Positions 47,839 through 59,572 of a stretch of DNA of 64,000 nt are shown here, piece by piece. The stretch covers positions 21,071-85,070 of the forward strand of contig JADNYV010000161.1 of assembly GCA_015501055.1 (NCBI GenBank). The letters run 5' to 3'. The stretch's first letter is position 1. Every line of letters begins with the position of its first letter. The translations under genes and the position numbers were made by a program. The notes beneath the pieces were generated by a model. The model ran no database searches and was not told the origin of the DNA. It worked only from the letters and a program-made list of their open reading frames with translations. Origin of the DNA: Mucidula mucida (Eukaryota > Basidiomycota > Agaricomycetes > Agaricales > Physalacriaceae).

Positions 47839-48971
47839 GAAGGTAGAGAACCAGATGGCACTTGGTTGTTGAGTGTCATCGTGGTAAGAGGCAAGATGTA
47901 CTGTGGCTGTGCAGCACTCGTTGCTGGCACTGACCTACCTCCCTCTGAAAATATGATAGTGTTAATGACAGTAGGACAAAGGTTAATCTCAGTGAAACAA
48001 CGGAATTTATTAGTGCTGTCTAAGAGGTGATACTTTTGGATGCATCACTATCGACAGATCCTTGTTTTCGATGCATTTCTTAATTTGCTACGCGCTCCTT
48101 GGCCGTCTTCCATCACCAATCAAGCAATACTTCTCAAACCAACATATCTATACAGCTCCAGACGGCCGTAAGCACTTCTGCCACCCGTATATGCCACCAT
48201 TCAAGCGTCGCGGACGTCCTCGCATCCATAAAACACGTGTAGACGCGCAACACGCTAGGTTGATCAGACAACGAGAGTATGCTCAAGAGAATCACGACCG
48301 AAGGATGGAAACACAGCGAGTGCGAAAGCGGGCCTAGGAGGTGCGCCATGGTCATTGCACCACCTTTTCCTGACGTAGCAATGTGCCATCACGAGTCATC
48401 ATGTGCGTGTATAGTAGCGCGCCGTTCACGTAGACGTTTATGTACATTACGGTAGCTATTTGTGAGGCATGACAGCAATTATATTCTACCGGAGCAAGAA
48501 CCTGAAGCGGTGCCATTTCAAAAGAGGGATGGCTCAGTGTTCTTTGCCTTCATCGTTTTGTGCAGGTTCCAAAGAGACTCGAGGAAGATAACAGGGTCTG
48601 TAGCTTCAAATCAGTTTCAATTAAGTGGCAGATTGCATCTCCAAACATACCGGAATGCTCCTCCGGTCGTTCCTCGATAGATGGCCATTGATCAAAGTTG
48701 TTGGTGAGTACGGCATTCTCCGCGGCTACGCAACCTGTACTCCCGGAAGCTACTGCAGTCATAAATTGTATAATGGAGAAAACAAAGGGGAACTCGACAC
48801 ACCATTGATCAACTGCTGGGCAGATCGAATTCCCACTAGAAACTCCGAGTCCTGTATTGAGTCGGCCGTCTGCTCAGACAACTTCAGAGTGCCTGCATCG
48901 GGCCATTGTTGTTGGATGTCGCCCACGTGATCCGAAGCCTTTATGACAGGATCGATCGGATGCTTGCCCTT
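47839..48971. other. Intergenic region
   Basis: Contains one basic plus-strand frame (48062-48337, with FKRRGRPRIHKTR) that could be a small protein or chance. Nothing else recognised. Confidence 0.25.
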
Positions 48972-49140
48972 AGTCTTTCTGCCACGACTAAGGGTAAGCA
49001 TTCTTCTCATGTACCGACGATACATGGGCCGATACATAGCGTAGCGTGTTCTGATAGTCCGTGATACGTACAGGTACAATATAACAGTCTTTCTGCCACG
49101 ACTAAGGTGTGTTCTGATAGTCCGTGATACGTACAGGTTT
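48972..49140 (+). repeat. Tandem repeat whose two units differ by an intron-like block
   Basis: AGTCTTTCTGCCACGACTAAGG occurs at 48972-48993 and 49086-49107 (quoted here as AGTCTTTCTGCC plus ACGACTAAGG). Both are followed by TGTTCTGATAGTCCGTGA, then TACGTACAGG. In the first unit a 51-base segment (48994-49044) beginning GTAAGC and ending CGTAG separates the two parts; in the second they are joined directly. The block has the borders and length of a basidiomycete intron. Confidence 0.6.
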
Positions 49141-49263
49141 TAACAGGTTATGGGCATTTGGTGAAGGCCTCACCATCCCTGACGTTGCACAAACTCGGAC
49201 ACGCCATTATAGGACATTTTCGACGTCCCGCCTAGACGATTTTAACGCATACATACGGCTCTG

Positions 49264-51130
49264 ATGCCCGGAATGAAGAAACAGCCAGCCGCGGAACTGA
49301 CTAGAACGCTTAGAAGACGGAGCGTGTCGCTCGCAGAGATGGACACCAATACCGGGCCCTCGGTCGCTGCAGGAGGATTGTCAGGAGTAGCTTTTGAGAC
49401 GCGGATGATGGACATGGTCGAGCGGTCGGAGGCTCGGATGATGGCGATGTTCGAGAGGATGATGGGCACGCGCGAGAGACGCGATTCGAGCCGCCACTCA
49501 TGCCCTTCGTCGCCAGCACCATCTTTGCTCACCGAAACCATGCGCTTCAACCGCACACACCCACGCATATGTCCCGTATCCATCACGATATCCGCATGGC
49601 CCGCCGGGCAAGAGAAGCTCAGTCTCGCCGTCTCTAACTTTGCACGCTGGTCTGAGGTCCTACACGATGTCCTCACAGTTGCTCAGCCTCTCGTCTACCA
49701 CATATCCCCAGACCCTAATGGCGTGTACAAACAGCCAGACCCAGACGAGGAACCACGCGCTTACGGGAACTGGCTGCAGAATGACGCGGCGGTTGTCGCT
49801 TTCACGCGCCTGACAATGGTTCCTGAGGAAGCAGCCATCTTCCGGGAGATAACAACAGCCAAAGAGCTTTGGGCCGCCATCACCGAGCGCCACCTTAGAC
49901 GTGGCGTAGTTGCGCAGGTCACTCTCATCCATCAACTCCTCTCGTACACGCTAGCGCCGGGCGACAACATTTCGCGGAAATTACACGAAATGCGAGACAT
50001 CAACAAGAGACTCTGGGAGATGGGAGCGCCAACAGAAGACGATTTCCTTTGCGTCGCACTCATCCAGGCAATGGGCACCCACTACCCAATCCTATGTTTG
50101 CGCATTATGGAGAACATTTTGCGGTCCACGAAGGAGACACCATACAGATCAGAGGATATATGCGTGCTCTTCAAACTTGAGGCGGAAATCAAGAAAGATG
50201 ATGTGCAAGATACGGCCATGGTTGCATCCAAGACGCCAACAAGAGAGACTTGCGGAAACTGTGGACTGCTTGGCCATACTACACCATACTGTGTCAGGAA
50301 GGGCGGCGGTATGGAAGGGAAGACCATCCTAGAAGCGAAAGAGGCGGCCAGAGACGCGAAGTATGGGAAGCGTCGCGGAAAAGAAAACACCAAACCAAAG
50401 AACGACAAAGCAAAAGACGCCAAGAAGAAAGACGATGCAGCTCACGCGGTGGACATCGACTTCTGTGGACTTTCGACAGACCAACTCCAGGACATATACA
50501 CTGATGGAGTTCGCAACACCATGGCGCCTGGCGACTTCGACAAATTCTTTGTCCTAGGCATTGTTGAGGAACCTAGAGCGACGGTTGACTGGAACAAGCA
50601 CCAGAGACCACTCAATGACAACGTGTTCAATGCAACAATGGACAGCTCGCTGACACCCGTTTCACTATCTGATTCTCCTTGGCTTGCAGACTCTGGAGCC
50701 TCTGTACACGTGTCGATGGACAAGACAGACTTCCAGAACCTTCGTCCACTGGTCAGACCAAGGAGAGTTCGCGGCGTTGGTAGTACATCTATCGAGGCGC
50801 GAGGTATTGGGAGCGTGGTCGTGAAGCTGGACCGTACGGGAACGGAACTTACGCTCAACAACGTCCTCTGGATACCAGAATCCTCTGTTCGCCTACTCTC
50901 TATTGCGACCATCTCTGATGACCTTCAATGCAAGAGCTGTTTTTCCTCGAATACCATCACCATCATTGCAAACCGCGGACACGGACACGTCCTAGCAACT
51001 GGCACTTGCATGACTTCTCGCAAACTCTACAAGCTTGATTGCTCTAAGATCCCTACTGCTACAGAATTGGCACTTGTATTGGTATCTCCTACTCCTGACG
51101 TCGGTGTCTGGCATCGCCAACTTGCACATT
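49264..51130 (+). mobile_element. Ty1/copia-type Gag-protease, truncated before integrase
   Basis: One long frame opens at 49264 and remains open to 51408, but family-like sequence ends near 51130. The Gag core includes NWLQNDAAVVAFTRL, AKELWAAITERH and HEMRDINKRLWEMGAP. A zinc knuckle CGNCGLLGHTTPYC follows at about 50251. The aspartic protease motif is WLADSGASVHVS (50680), with VLWIPESSVRLLSI after it. The last recognisable block is the pre-integrase VWHRQLAH. Integrase, reverse transcriptase and RNase H are missing, and no LTR pair is visible around it. It could not transpose by itself. The Gag-protease frame has no internal stops, so it is either a young truncation or kept for another use. 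Confidence 0.8.
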
Positions 51131-52530
51131 GTTATGAATCGCCATATTTTCACAGTTTCACATCTTATCATATCTTATCGGGGGCCTTGTCTTATCAACC
51201 AACGGACCGTTTCATCATCTGTTTCATCACCGATCATACCCCTTTTCATTACCGAAGCCGTACTCATGTTGGACACACGTCCAACACATGGATGACATCA
51301 TACATGCCAATACCTCATGGACTCCCTATTGTATACACACCACCGACACTCGTAGTACACATGGTCGTTTTAGTATTATTACTTACATGCAGTTACCACG
51401 AGCCATAGTCGTAGGCAAAAGACAATTTACCATGACAGTGATCAGGCTAAATGATTGTATTTCTCCGATAGTTGTCAGGGCGTACAGCCACAGAAACCCC
51501 AGGTGCATCTGCCACATGGGCCCCGGCTCCCAGGACCATACCCGGTCCTTCTTAATTGGGCATGGCACCGCGTGCTCTACTGGCGCCAGCAAAACCGGCG
51601 GCGGCTCCTTCCTAATCGAGCACCTGCTTAAAGGAGCAGTCCAAAAGGGAATTCAGAGCGCTCCTCGGCGTACTCGTGCCGCGCTCCCAAATGGGGCTCG
51701 GAAAATGGGTGGGTTTCCCCCTCGGCATTGGCGGCACACCCGCTATTTGCTGGTGCCACGCTCCGCTTGGGCTAGCTCTCTGTAGCTACCCTCGCGTCAA
51801 TCCCGTAGAATGACTTTTTCGCCAGGGACCATCACTTCTTCCTCCTTGATTCTCTTCTTTTTCGTCCTCGATTCTCTTCTCGGCATCCGCCGTTGATGTC
51901 TGATGCAGCTTGCGACCGCAAAAATTTTGCTTGGGCGCAGAAAAGCGGGCCTCGCGTCGGGACTACGGCCTTTCTCTGGTTCTCTCTCCCCGCAGCTGGT
52001 CTATATTTGTTGACGTGCTAGATATTCCCTGCGGCTTGCAGCTCTCGGAATTTACCGTTGATGCCAAAAGCGGCCTTTCATTTGGTTTTCCCCTGGGCCG
52101 CTTGCAGCATTGCGTGCGGGGGCGCGACGATGGCCGCGCCTGGTTTCGTCCGCCGATTCACTGTTTCTCCCGTTTCCTGCCTTATTGGAGGACATTCATT
52201 TGTCCTGTCTCATGATGATATCATTGGAGCCATTAATGTCCAAAATTTGGACGTTACTGCTCTCGATGAAGTCATAGATTGCTTTGTCGTTCTCTCTACT
52301 CCTTTCTATTTCTGTTCCATACTGTGGCGTCGTTATTATCAGTTATTATCGACCAGAATACCCTGTTGACGTCACAATATGATATCACATGTCGTTTGCG
52401 TCCACCACGTGGAATCACTCCTTTCGACTTTACGCGTTCACTTTAAATTTCTGTCTGAACTCGTTCTCAAGCAACAACATTCTTTAACATCAGCTACACA
52501 AGCGATCTTTACGTACATACACACCGTTCA
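51131..52530. other. Region after the copia truncation
   Basis: No coding family is recognised. CT-rich stretches and several frames without codon signal fill the 1.4 kb. A diverged 3' LTR could lie here, but I found no matching copy upstream of 49264. Confidence 0.3.
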
Positions 52531-55390
52531 TCAGGCTTCTGATGCTGATTTCACGTAACCGTGCAGCCCTTCCATTACCCACTTGACGTCGACCACCGCC
52601 TTATGAAACTCAACCAGATCGCACTTTCCCTCCTCGCATGCGCTAGCCCACCACGACAAACACGCAACAACGCTTAGAAGCCCATTTACGCCCCCACAGT
52701 CCAATTTCTGCCAGTCCTTGCCGTACATCCCTGTCTCCCATTTTCCTTCCGCATCGCGAGAACACCAAGAAGGTTGCAGCACGTCCCACCAGCTTTGGAA
52801 CGCGGCGAGGAACTTCAAGACGTCCTTTTCCTTCAGTACCTGGCGTTCAAGCCGTCCAGTCCGTCCGCCGGCGATCCAATGGGATAACATTTCCAGACGC
52901 TTTTGAGCAGGTAGGCGTTTTTCTTTCGGCGCCTTCGCCTTGTACCCACTCTCGATCTCCAGCACCAACAAAAACAGCTCACGAACATGTTTCTGACCAC
53001 TGGCGGCATCGAACTCCTTCAAGGCGTCCGCCAACCAAGCCGGTGCCGTCTTCCTCAGACTCTGGTATCGGACATCATCAAAGAGTTTTGCGTCATCAGG
53101 CAATCCTGTAGGAGGAGGAGGAGGAGGAGGAGGAGGATTCTGCATTTGAGAAGGTGAAGAGGACGTCGTGCTCTGGCCGACTACACGCTCGGCTACTTCC
53201 ATATGCACGTCAGGCGCTTCTTCCACCTCTACTCCCACTCCCATTTCAACATCCTCGTCTCTAGCACCGTTGATATTTGGCCCCAAGACCGAGACCTTGT
53301 CCCCTTTGTCTACCTTGTTCGCCTCCGTCGTTGTCATTTCAACCTCGCTGCCGTTTCTAATCAGCTGCTCGTCAGGCAGCGAGCTGTCCTTGTTGATGAT
53401 GTTCCTCGACGGTGTTGGTATATTGACGACGTCTTTTAACGTTGTTGCTGTCGGGGACAAGTTCGCCATCAGTGGGTGGGCAAAACACGATGATTTGCGT
53501 AGCGGCGCGCTGTCGCCCTTCTTCCTAAGTGTTGGCGTTGGTCGTGGTTTTTTCTTCGGCGCTTCATAGTTCTCCTTCTCCTCCAGATCCGCCATGTCTC
53601 CCCTCGCTATCGCATCCAACGCTACCTTCTTGTATCCTTCGGCGTCCAACACTGGCAGTACCGCCCCGAGTGAAGCGTGTTTCTGCATGTAATCCAAACC
53701 CGCCACTGCCAACCGGTTCGACCTGATCTGCGCGTTACGCTGGACCTCGTACGCACTGAGCTTCGGCGCTGGTTGCGTGTTACCCCTGCTCTTCCTCGGC
53801 TTGGGCACTACGTCGTCGTCGGAATCAGCGGATTCGTCTTCCGAGTCGCTCTCCGTGCTGGACCTGGAATCCGAACTCCATGGGTGTGGGTTGGCAGGGT
53901 CTTCATCGTCGCTAGAGTCGTCATCGCTATCTAAGGTGGACTCAAGGATTGGCTTTTTTATGACGGCGGCTTGCTGGGTTTCCTTTGACGGAGCGCCTTT
54001 CCCGGCGGCCTGGGTGTCGTCCTCGAACAAGATTAAATTCAAAGTATCCGGGAGTTCAACGCCTTTTGTAGAGGGATTGGGACCATTTTGAGTGACGATG
54101 ACCGCCGATGTGTCACTGATAGCCGCCGTCGCATTGGTCGTAAAATCGGTGGCCTTGAAATTGCGCTGTCTTAACGGAGACACTTCTGGAAGCATAACCT
54201 CCGCGGTCTGCTCCTCAGAGTAGCACGTGGCGAGGTACCTCTTGAAATCCTCGATGAACGCGCCCAATTTATCCTTTCCCCACCATTCTACAAACGTCAA
54301 TGGTACCGCGTCATTGTTTCCGCTGATGCAAATACTGAAAAGTCATGTTAAATTTGTAGATCAACATGGGGTGCGCAATTACCTACTTGAACGTTCCCGT
54401 CTGTCCATCGTATTGACCCATCGGACCGCCGCAAATGGTGAAGGTACGCAGTGCGGTCCTGGCTTCGATACCCTTATTGACCTCGAGTAGGAAGGTTTTG
54501 GCATTCGCCACGGCGCTAGGAAACTTGTCAGCGCGCAATTCACTGACTCAATTACGGAACTCACCTCGCACGGCTCAGTGGATCCTTTTGAGGTCCTGCC
54601 TCGATCCCTGCTTTATAGTCCGCCTTTGCCTTATCGCCTTCCGCCTCCACCTGCTCCTGGTATTTCTTCCTCTCGGGCTCAGACAACGTCTTGAAAACCT
54701 TGCGAACCATCGTGGAGCGGAAGTTGACCCGCTTCTCAGTGGATTCCTTTGGCCGAGCATCCCACGCGTCGTCGATGGTCTTCTTCAGATTCATACCCTG
54801 GACCCAATGGTCCTCCATGAAGGCGTAAGCGGCGTGGCACTGTCGGGGCGGCTGCTGGATGCCCAGCAGGCGCATCATGAACATCTCGAAGGTATTGGTT
54901 GCATCTCGCTTGGGCGATGGCGCGGCGGACGCGTTTGCCTTGCCCTTTTTGGGGTTGACACAATAATTAAACCAACGACGCAGGCGCTGAAGCATCCTCA
55001 GCGCAGGTCTCGTGTCTCAACAAAATTACTTACCTCTGTAATGGTATCGATGTGTTCCCGACGCTGTACCTCCTCCTCTGGTGTATGCTTGACCTTGGGT
55101 TTCGGCGCCTCCGGGTCATACTCCTTGAGCTCATCGGGCTCTTCAACCTCGGTCATTGGCCAAGGAAAATGGAAGTCGTAAAGGTTGACAAAGTCCTTCA
55201 ATTTCGCCTCGCTGTGCTGCCAGCCTCGCGCTCGAGCGGCTGCATACACCGGCAGCAGTGGCAAGAACACGCTCTCTCTTTTCCCATCCATCCACCCCTT
55301 CGCATTCCGGCGCGTACTCTTCTTCTTTTTGGTGTACCTGGCTTTGCCCGAGGTGGCGGCCACTACCTTATTGCTCTTAGTGGAGCCCAT
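52531..55390 (-). CDS. Large uncharacterised Agaricomycete family protein (KDZ-neighbour type)
   Basis: Four exons, about 900 residues. Exon 1 (start 55390) has a basic start and YAAARARGWQHSEAKLKDFV. Exon 2 (about 54995-54565) has FNYCVNPKKGK and a HMG-like helical region with VFKTLSEPERKKYQEQVEAE. Exon 3 has TALRTFTICGGPMGQYDGQT. Exon 4 has FIEDFKRYLATCYSEEQ, then long acidic Ser/Asp/Glu linkers, a poly-Pro run (about 53105-53130), and a C-terminal helical domain (LFDDVRYQSLRKTAPAWL, and SHWIAGGR). The middle fits a widespread mushroom orphan family with a TG...GGP...G pattern ending in YSxEE. Often seen in transposon-rich regions. Nuclear by composition; function unknown. Intact. Confidence 0.6.
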
Positions 55391-55648
55391 AGTGCTGTAC
55401 AGCGGCGAGAACTCAACTTGTGGTGTAGGTTGATGACGGTCGCTCTGGTTTCGCGAATTCGGGATATCGGGCCACCAGCATCGGTCACGAGGCTCCTCAT
55501 TATGGACAGCATGCGCCTTTGTCGCTGAAATTCAAAATTCAGGCGCCGTTTCCTGGCGCCGGCACCATGGTATGTCCTATCTTCCAATGGGTCTTGATTT
55601 GGTTTTAAAATTTGATCTGACCTCCAGAACGGTTTCCTACCTGTTGCC

Positions 55649-56294
55649 ATGTCCGACAAAGCCACTGACAAGACTGGCGACGATGCGCGGGCATCGTCGC
55701 CAGCTTCGGGAGCTCAATTGGACTCTGGTAAGCTACTCAGTCTAGCCGGTATTATTGTGTACTGATGTTCGGGCTAAGCAACTGCAGGACCAGCGCCGCC
55801 GTCCTACACAGAGCCTTCGTTTCCCAATGGCTTTGTTCCCGACGCACACATCCCGCTCTCCGGCTACGTCGACGACTCGCATGCCTTGAGGTCCGGTGTG
55901 CTGTTTTCTGTCGTTCCGACCGCTCCGCTCCGCCCTGCATTTCTGCCCAAGCACAAAAACACTTGCACATATTTCTATTGTGTGACTAAAGGGCTCAAAG
56001 TCGGTATCGTCACGGATCTGTCAGTATTCTTCACAACTTTGTTCCCCCATCTTGCTTATTCTTCCAATTCGCAGAGCCGATGCGATGGCACAGACGAATG
56101 GCGTTTCCAACGCCATGAACCTCAAATTGTCGTCCCACAGTGCCGCGTTGGAGTATTTCAACGAGGAGTTGGCCAAGGGAAACGTCAAGATTTGTCGCCC
56201 CCGTCGTCCCCGGCCGTGAGTCAAACATTGTTGTTCAAACTTATGCTAACTACCGTCATTCAGTCAATATGTCTGTAGCTGTGTTGTTGTGTAG
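55649..56294 (+). CDS. Small protein with one Cauli_VI (RNase H1 N-terminal-like) domain
   Basis: Four exons with good splice sites (introns near 55728-55787, 56021-56075 and 56215-56263). The N terminus is a disordered acidic MSDKATDKTGDDARAS. The domain reads TYFYCVTKGLKVGIVTDL, then AMAQTNGVSNAMNLKLSS and ALEYFNEELAKGNVKI. This is the Y-V-x-x-G-x-x-x-G-I...W/L...V-x-G...S...A pattern of the Cauli_VI/RNase H1 hybrid-binding fold. There is no catalytic RNase H part. A role in binding RNA-DNA hybrid or double-stranded RNA is a reasonable guess from the fold only. The last exon is ten codons long. Divergent from the large gene at 52531-55390. Confidence 0.6.
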
Positions 56295-56355
56295 TCACGT
56301 ATTTTGGATACTGGGTTCTGCTGTATAAATATGATCCTACATTCCGCCCCCTTCC

Positions 56356-57340
56356 ATGTGTATGCCTATCATTCGAATGATGACTCCCTCCAAGACCTCC
56401 AGGACCCAGCAACCGCGTTCTCCTGTCCTCATCGTCCTCACGGATTCGAGCGGAGATGAAGATCATACAATAGCTGCTTCCGCGCCGGTTGGTTTGTCAC
56501 CAACGTTGTTGGCATCGCCTACGCGATCTGACAATGCTCTGCCTCCTTCCCATGATCAGGATGATATCGCTGAGGCCTTGGCGTCTCTTGATCTAGGCAC
56601 TCCAGATACCACTCTGTACGCTATCAGCGGATCTGGGACAACACCGATTGGTATGTTGTCCTATTTGATATGTTCCTTGCCCATATGACATTCTTCTAAG
56701 GTCCGAGGCATCGGCTCACCAGCAACAAGGCGCGCACGTTCTGACTCTCTCTCCCCGCAAGAAATCACGAAGAAAAGCTCAAGTGTTTGTCGTGTTCATT
56801 GGACGCGTCCCAGGCGTCTATCGTACTTGGTACGTTTACTTATCGCACTCTTTGTCATCTCCATATCATTTTCAACAGGCCTGAAACTGAGTCTCAGGTG
56901 TCGGGAGAAACTTGCTCCCTTTACTTATCGTATTTGACACTGGAATTTGCGCGAGCTGCCTACGCCTACGCCCAAGCAAGGGAGTGGGTACATACATCAG
57001 CCGCCATGGCCCCACGCGCTTTCCAGCGTGTTACCCTTCTGCACCCGCCCCTACTAGAACATCTTGAATCTAATCCGACGGCCGCGGGTGTCGCTGCGGC
57101 GCGGTGGTATGTTGTTTATGCGGGCATTCAGCCAGGAATTTATCGGACATTGTGAGTGCATCATTTCACGGGATTTCTATTAAGATTTCTATTAATAACA
57201 TGCGCCACAGTGTCGAGTCGGGAATGAACTGGATTAGTGTCCCCGGAGCGGCACAGGAGTCCTTTGTCAGTCTCGAACGTGCACGCGCTGCCTTGCAACG
57301 TGGTATAGCTAACCGGCGTATCATTCGGCTGATGTTGTCT
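56356..57340 (+). CDS. Protein with two Cauli_VI-type domains
   Basis: After a Ser/Thr/Pro-rich, acidic N-terminal exon (SPVLIVLTDSSGDEDHT) come two copies of the fold. The first is VFVVFIGRVPGVYRTW, then TESQVSGETCSLYLSYLTLE. The second is RWYVVYAGIQPGIYRT, then WISVPGAAQESFVSLERARA. In both, an intron splits the domain right after the YRTW/YRTF position. That intron lies at the equivalent place in the single-domain neighbour at 55649. The first splice (near 56650-56700) and the 3' end are not resolved: the frame runs on past 57340 into the antisense gene. Likely paralogue of its neighbour. Confidence 0.5.
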
Positions 57341-57376
57341 AATCTTGTTTCCGCGTGTGGCACAATGAAATATATT

Positions 57377-58075
57377 TTACTTCGACTCGTACGGTATGAA
57401 TGTCGAACAGGCAAGGGTACACTTTTTCAGTGCTTTAACCAGAGTCTTCTTCTGTATATGCTTCAGCAAATCTGTGAGATAAGTTTCGACCGTTTGGAAG
57501 TCCGCATTTGCCTCAGCAAGGATCTGCATTTGCTCCCTTTCAACGCCACCACAGACCGCCTCGAGCCCAGTCAGAGAACCCTTGAAGGCGTCGTGAAACT
57601 GTTCAATACGCGAAATTTCATCTTTGACGCGTTGCGCGGCATATCGATTGTCCACGAGATCGGCACATGAACAGGCGTAACGCCACACATAGTCGCAAAA
57701 GGCGCCTCCCGTGTGCCGACGCAGACTGTTGTGGTGACTAGTAGCTTCATCCAGAAGCTCCTTCATACTTAGAAGTCGTTGTTTCCTAACGAAGAATCAA
57801 TACAGCCTGTAAGAGTAGATCACAATTGACGTACATTAACCTGTTAGCTGGATCAGCAGCAATCATGGATGCAACTTCTTCTTGACGTCTCCTGCGCGTG
57901 TATCTTGCAGCAGACTTCTTGAGCACATAATCTCTATGGCTGTGAGGTGTCATTCAGAAACTATAGTACACTAATAGTTGACCGTGGACATACCCTTCAT
58001 AATATTGCCGGTTACGTTCTTTTGTGGCTTCCTTGCGCTCCTCCTCAGTATGATACAGTCAAGGACGTCCTGCAG
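57377..58075 (-). CDS. Small basic helical protein
   Basis: Reading the minus strand: TEEERKEATKERNRQYYE, an intron, HRDYVLKKSAARYTRRRR, a second intron, then SMKELLDEATSHHNSL and a Cys-containing helical C terminus (FCDYVWRYACSCADLV, AFKGSLTGLEAVCGGV, VETYLTDLLKHI), stop at 57377. The YYE...KKSAARYTRRRR stretch is a basic, bZIP-like or DNA-binding-like helix often seen in proteins coded near KDZ elements. The first exon and start are not determined. Its 3' end faces the two-domain Cauli_VI gene. Confidence 0.4.
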
Positions 58076-58836
58076 GAGCCATTTGATGATGGCAAGACAG
58101 TAATGAGACGGGAACACAGAAACGGTGATGATTGTCTGAAAGACAAAGGTGAACGCGCCATAAGTAGAGGATCTTGCTCAGATATCACATTCTTTAAACT
58201 TTTTTCAGATTTTAATCGCCTTTTTGTCTGATTTTTTGGTAGGAGCAGGCTAGCTCACAGTAGTTTTATTTCGCGTAAATTTCTGATATATATCTTAGGT
58301 GTGCGCCTCGTCGGGCAATGCCCGAGGTTGGCGCGCAAGAGCGGTGCTTGATCGCTTTATGACGTATGGGCTACTGACCCTTCTGGGAACTGCTTTCTCT
58401 CTTTCTATCGGCCATGATGGTATTGCGGATATATCGTGCGGGTGTTAACACTGCGGCGCGGGTCTTCAATACCGGACGGTCTCTCTTTTTGCTTGATTAG
58501 CGACATATCTATTCAGACAACAATTTTCCCATCCTGCGCTGGTGCACTTGCTTAGATTTTTCACTCTGTTCTGAGAAGGACAAAATAATGTTTATTAAAG
58601 ATCCGCTACTCTCCGCTCATACATAACGTCGTCGCAGTCGCAAGGATTGGGGCACCCACACAGACGCTCATTTATGTGTTCGTCTATCAGCACCCCAGTC
58701 AGCACTTCGTCCACACGCATTCGCTCCCGCAGGATCTCCTCCCGCTCCTGCTCCTCCAGGGCATGTCGGATATCGTAGCGTCTCTAATACTCCGCCGCAC
58801 CAATGCCCAACTCCATAGCAGCTAAGTCATATCAGA
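58076..58836. other. Intergenic region
   Basis: About 760 bases with no coding signal or repeat recognised. Confidence 0.4.
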
Positions 58837-59449
58837 CTAACGGCTCATGACGGTACTTGAATACATACTAGGCGGATAGTCCGCGATGAGGCGAATCAAC
58901 GTCTTCATGATGTCCCAGTTGCGGTCCCAGTGGTCCAGTCCCATGGCTGCCTGAAACATCAGGCGGTTGATGTGGCTGCTGTTACATAGATTGGCCAAAT
59001 AGATAATGTCGTCGACGGCGATGATGCCACTATTCTGGAACGCCTCTGTGAACGCGCTGCCATGGGCAAGGTCCAATTGTTCTCGGATCCAGTATGACAC
59101 GGCGTGTGGAGATCCCCTCGGGAAAAGTCCTGTATGGTTCTTGAGCGGCGGGGTGACTAGCCGCGCTGCCGCAATATCCTCGAGTGAGTACGATGCTAAT
59201 TACTAGGGTGCTGTTTTGCTCACCAGGAATTATTTTCATCTTGTACATAGATCCGTCGAAGGACGCGCGCTCTCGATGAAATAGCGGCCTCTGAGCGCGA
59301 AGCTTCTCGCGCAGCATCCTTGAGAAATCGATAAGTGGGTATGGTATGCCCAGAGCGAGTCTGAGGACGTACTTCTGTGCTCGCTTGATGGGCTTGAGGT
59401 CCTCTGCGCGGAATGAATTGAACTTGCGACGCTTGGGAGGATAGGGCAT
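58837..59449 (-). CDS. SAM-like helical-module protein, minus-strand member
   Basis: The start at 59449 gives MPYPPKRRKFNSF, a basic region, and KRAQKYVLRLALGIPYPLID. A 58-base intron (GTGAGC...GCGGCAG) joins to RLVTPPLKNHTGLFPRGSPH. The module follows: VSYWIREQLDLAHGSAFTEA, GIIAVDDIIYLANL, MGLDHWDRNWDIMKTLIRLI. The pattern W-x-x-x-x-x-L...F...G-I...D-D-I...L-A resembles a SAM domain and recurs in the two plus-strand genes next door. Proposed role: protein-protein interaction, probably nuclear. Start sites of this gene and the next are 124 bases apart. Confidence 0.5.
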
Positions 59450-59572
59450 GAGGGGGGAATGCAAGGAGGGTGAAAGTTCTGCAGACAAATCGCAACACAC
59501 GGTTAATCTGAAAAAGGAATCCCTGAGATCGAAAGTGGCTTGATTGCGACCACCGCCAGCCGCACTCATTGA
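59450..59572. promoter_or_regulatory. Compact divergent promoter
   Basis: Only about 120 bases separate the divergent start codons at 59449 (minus) and 59573 (plus), so the two SAM-like genes probably share a promoter. No specific element recognised. Confidence 0.4.

Noticed and set aside
51409..52530. 3' LTR of the copia element
   Set aside because: No matching sequence upstream of Gag and no TG...CA borders could be identified by eye.
53105..53135. GGA trinucleotide run as a microsatellite feature
   Set aside because: It codes the poly-Pro stretch of the large minus-strand gene and needs no separate explanation.
54561..54995. A separate HMG-box gene
   Set aside because: Splice sites join this exon to both neighbours, so it is part of the 52531-55390 gene; the HMG resemblance is weak.
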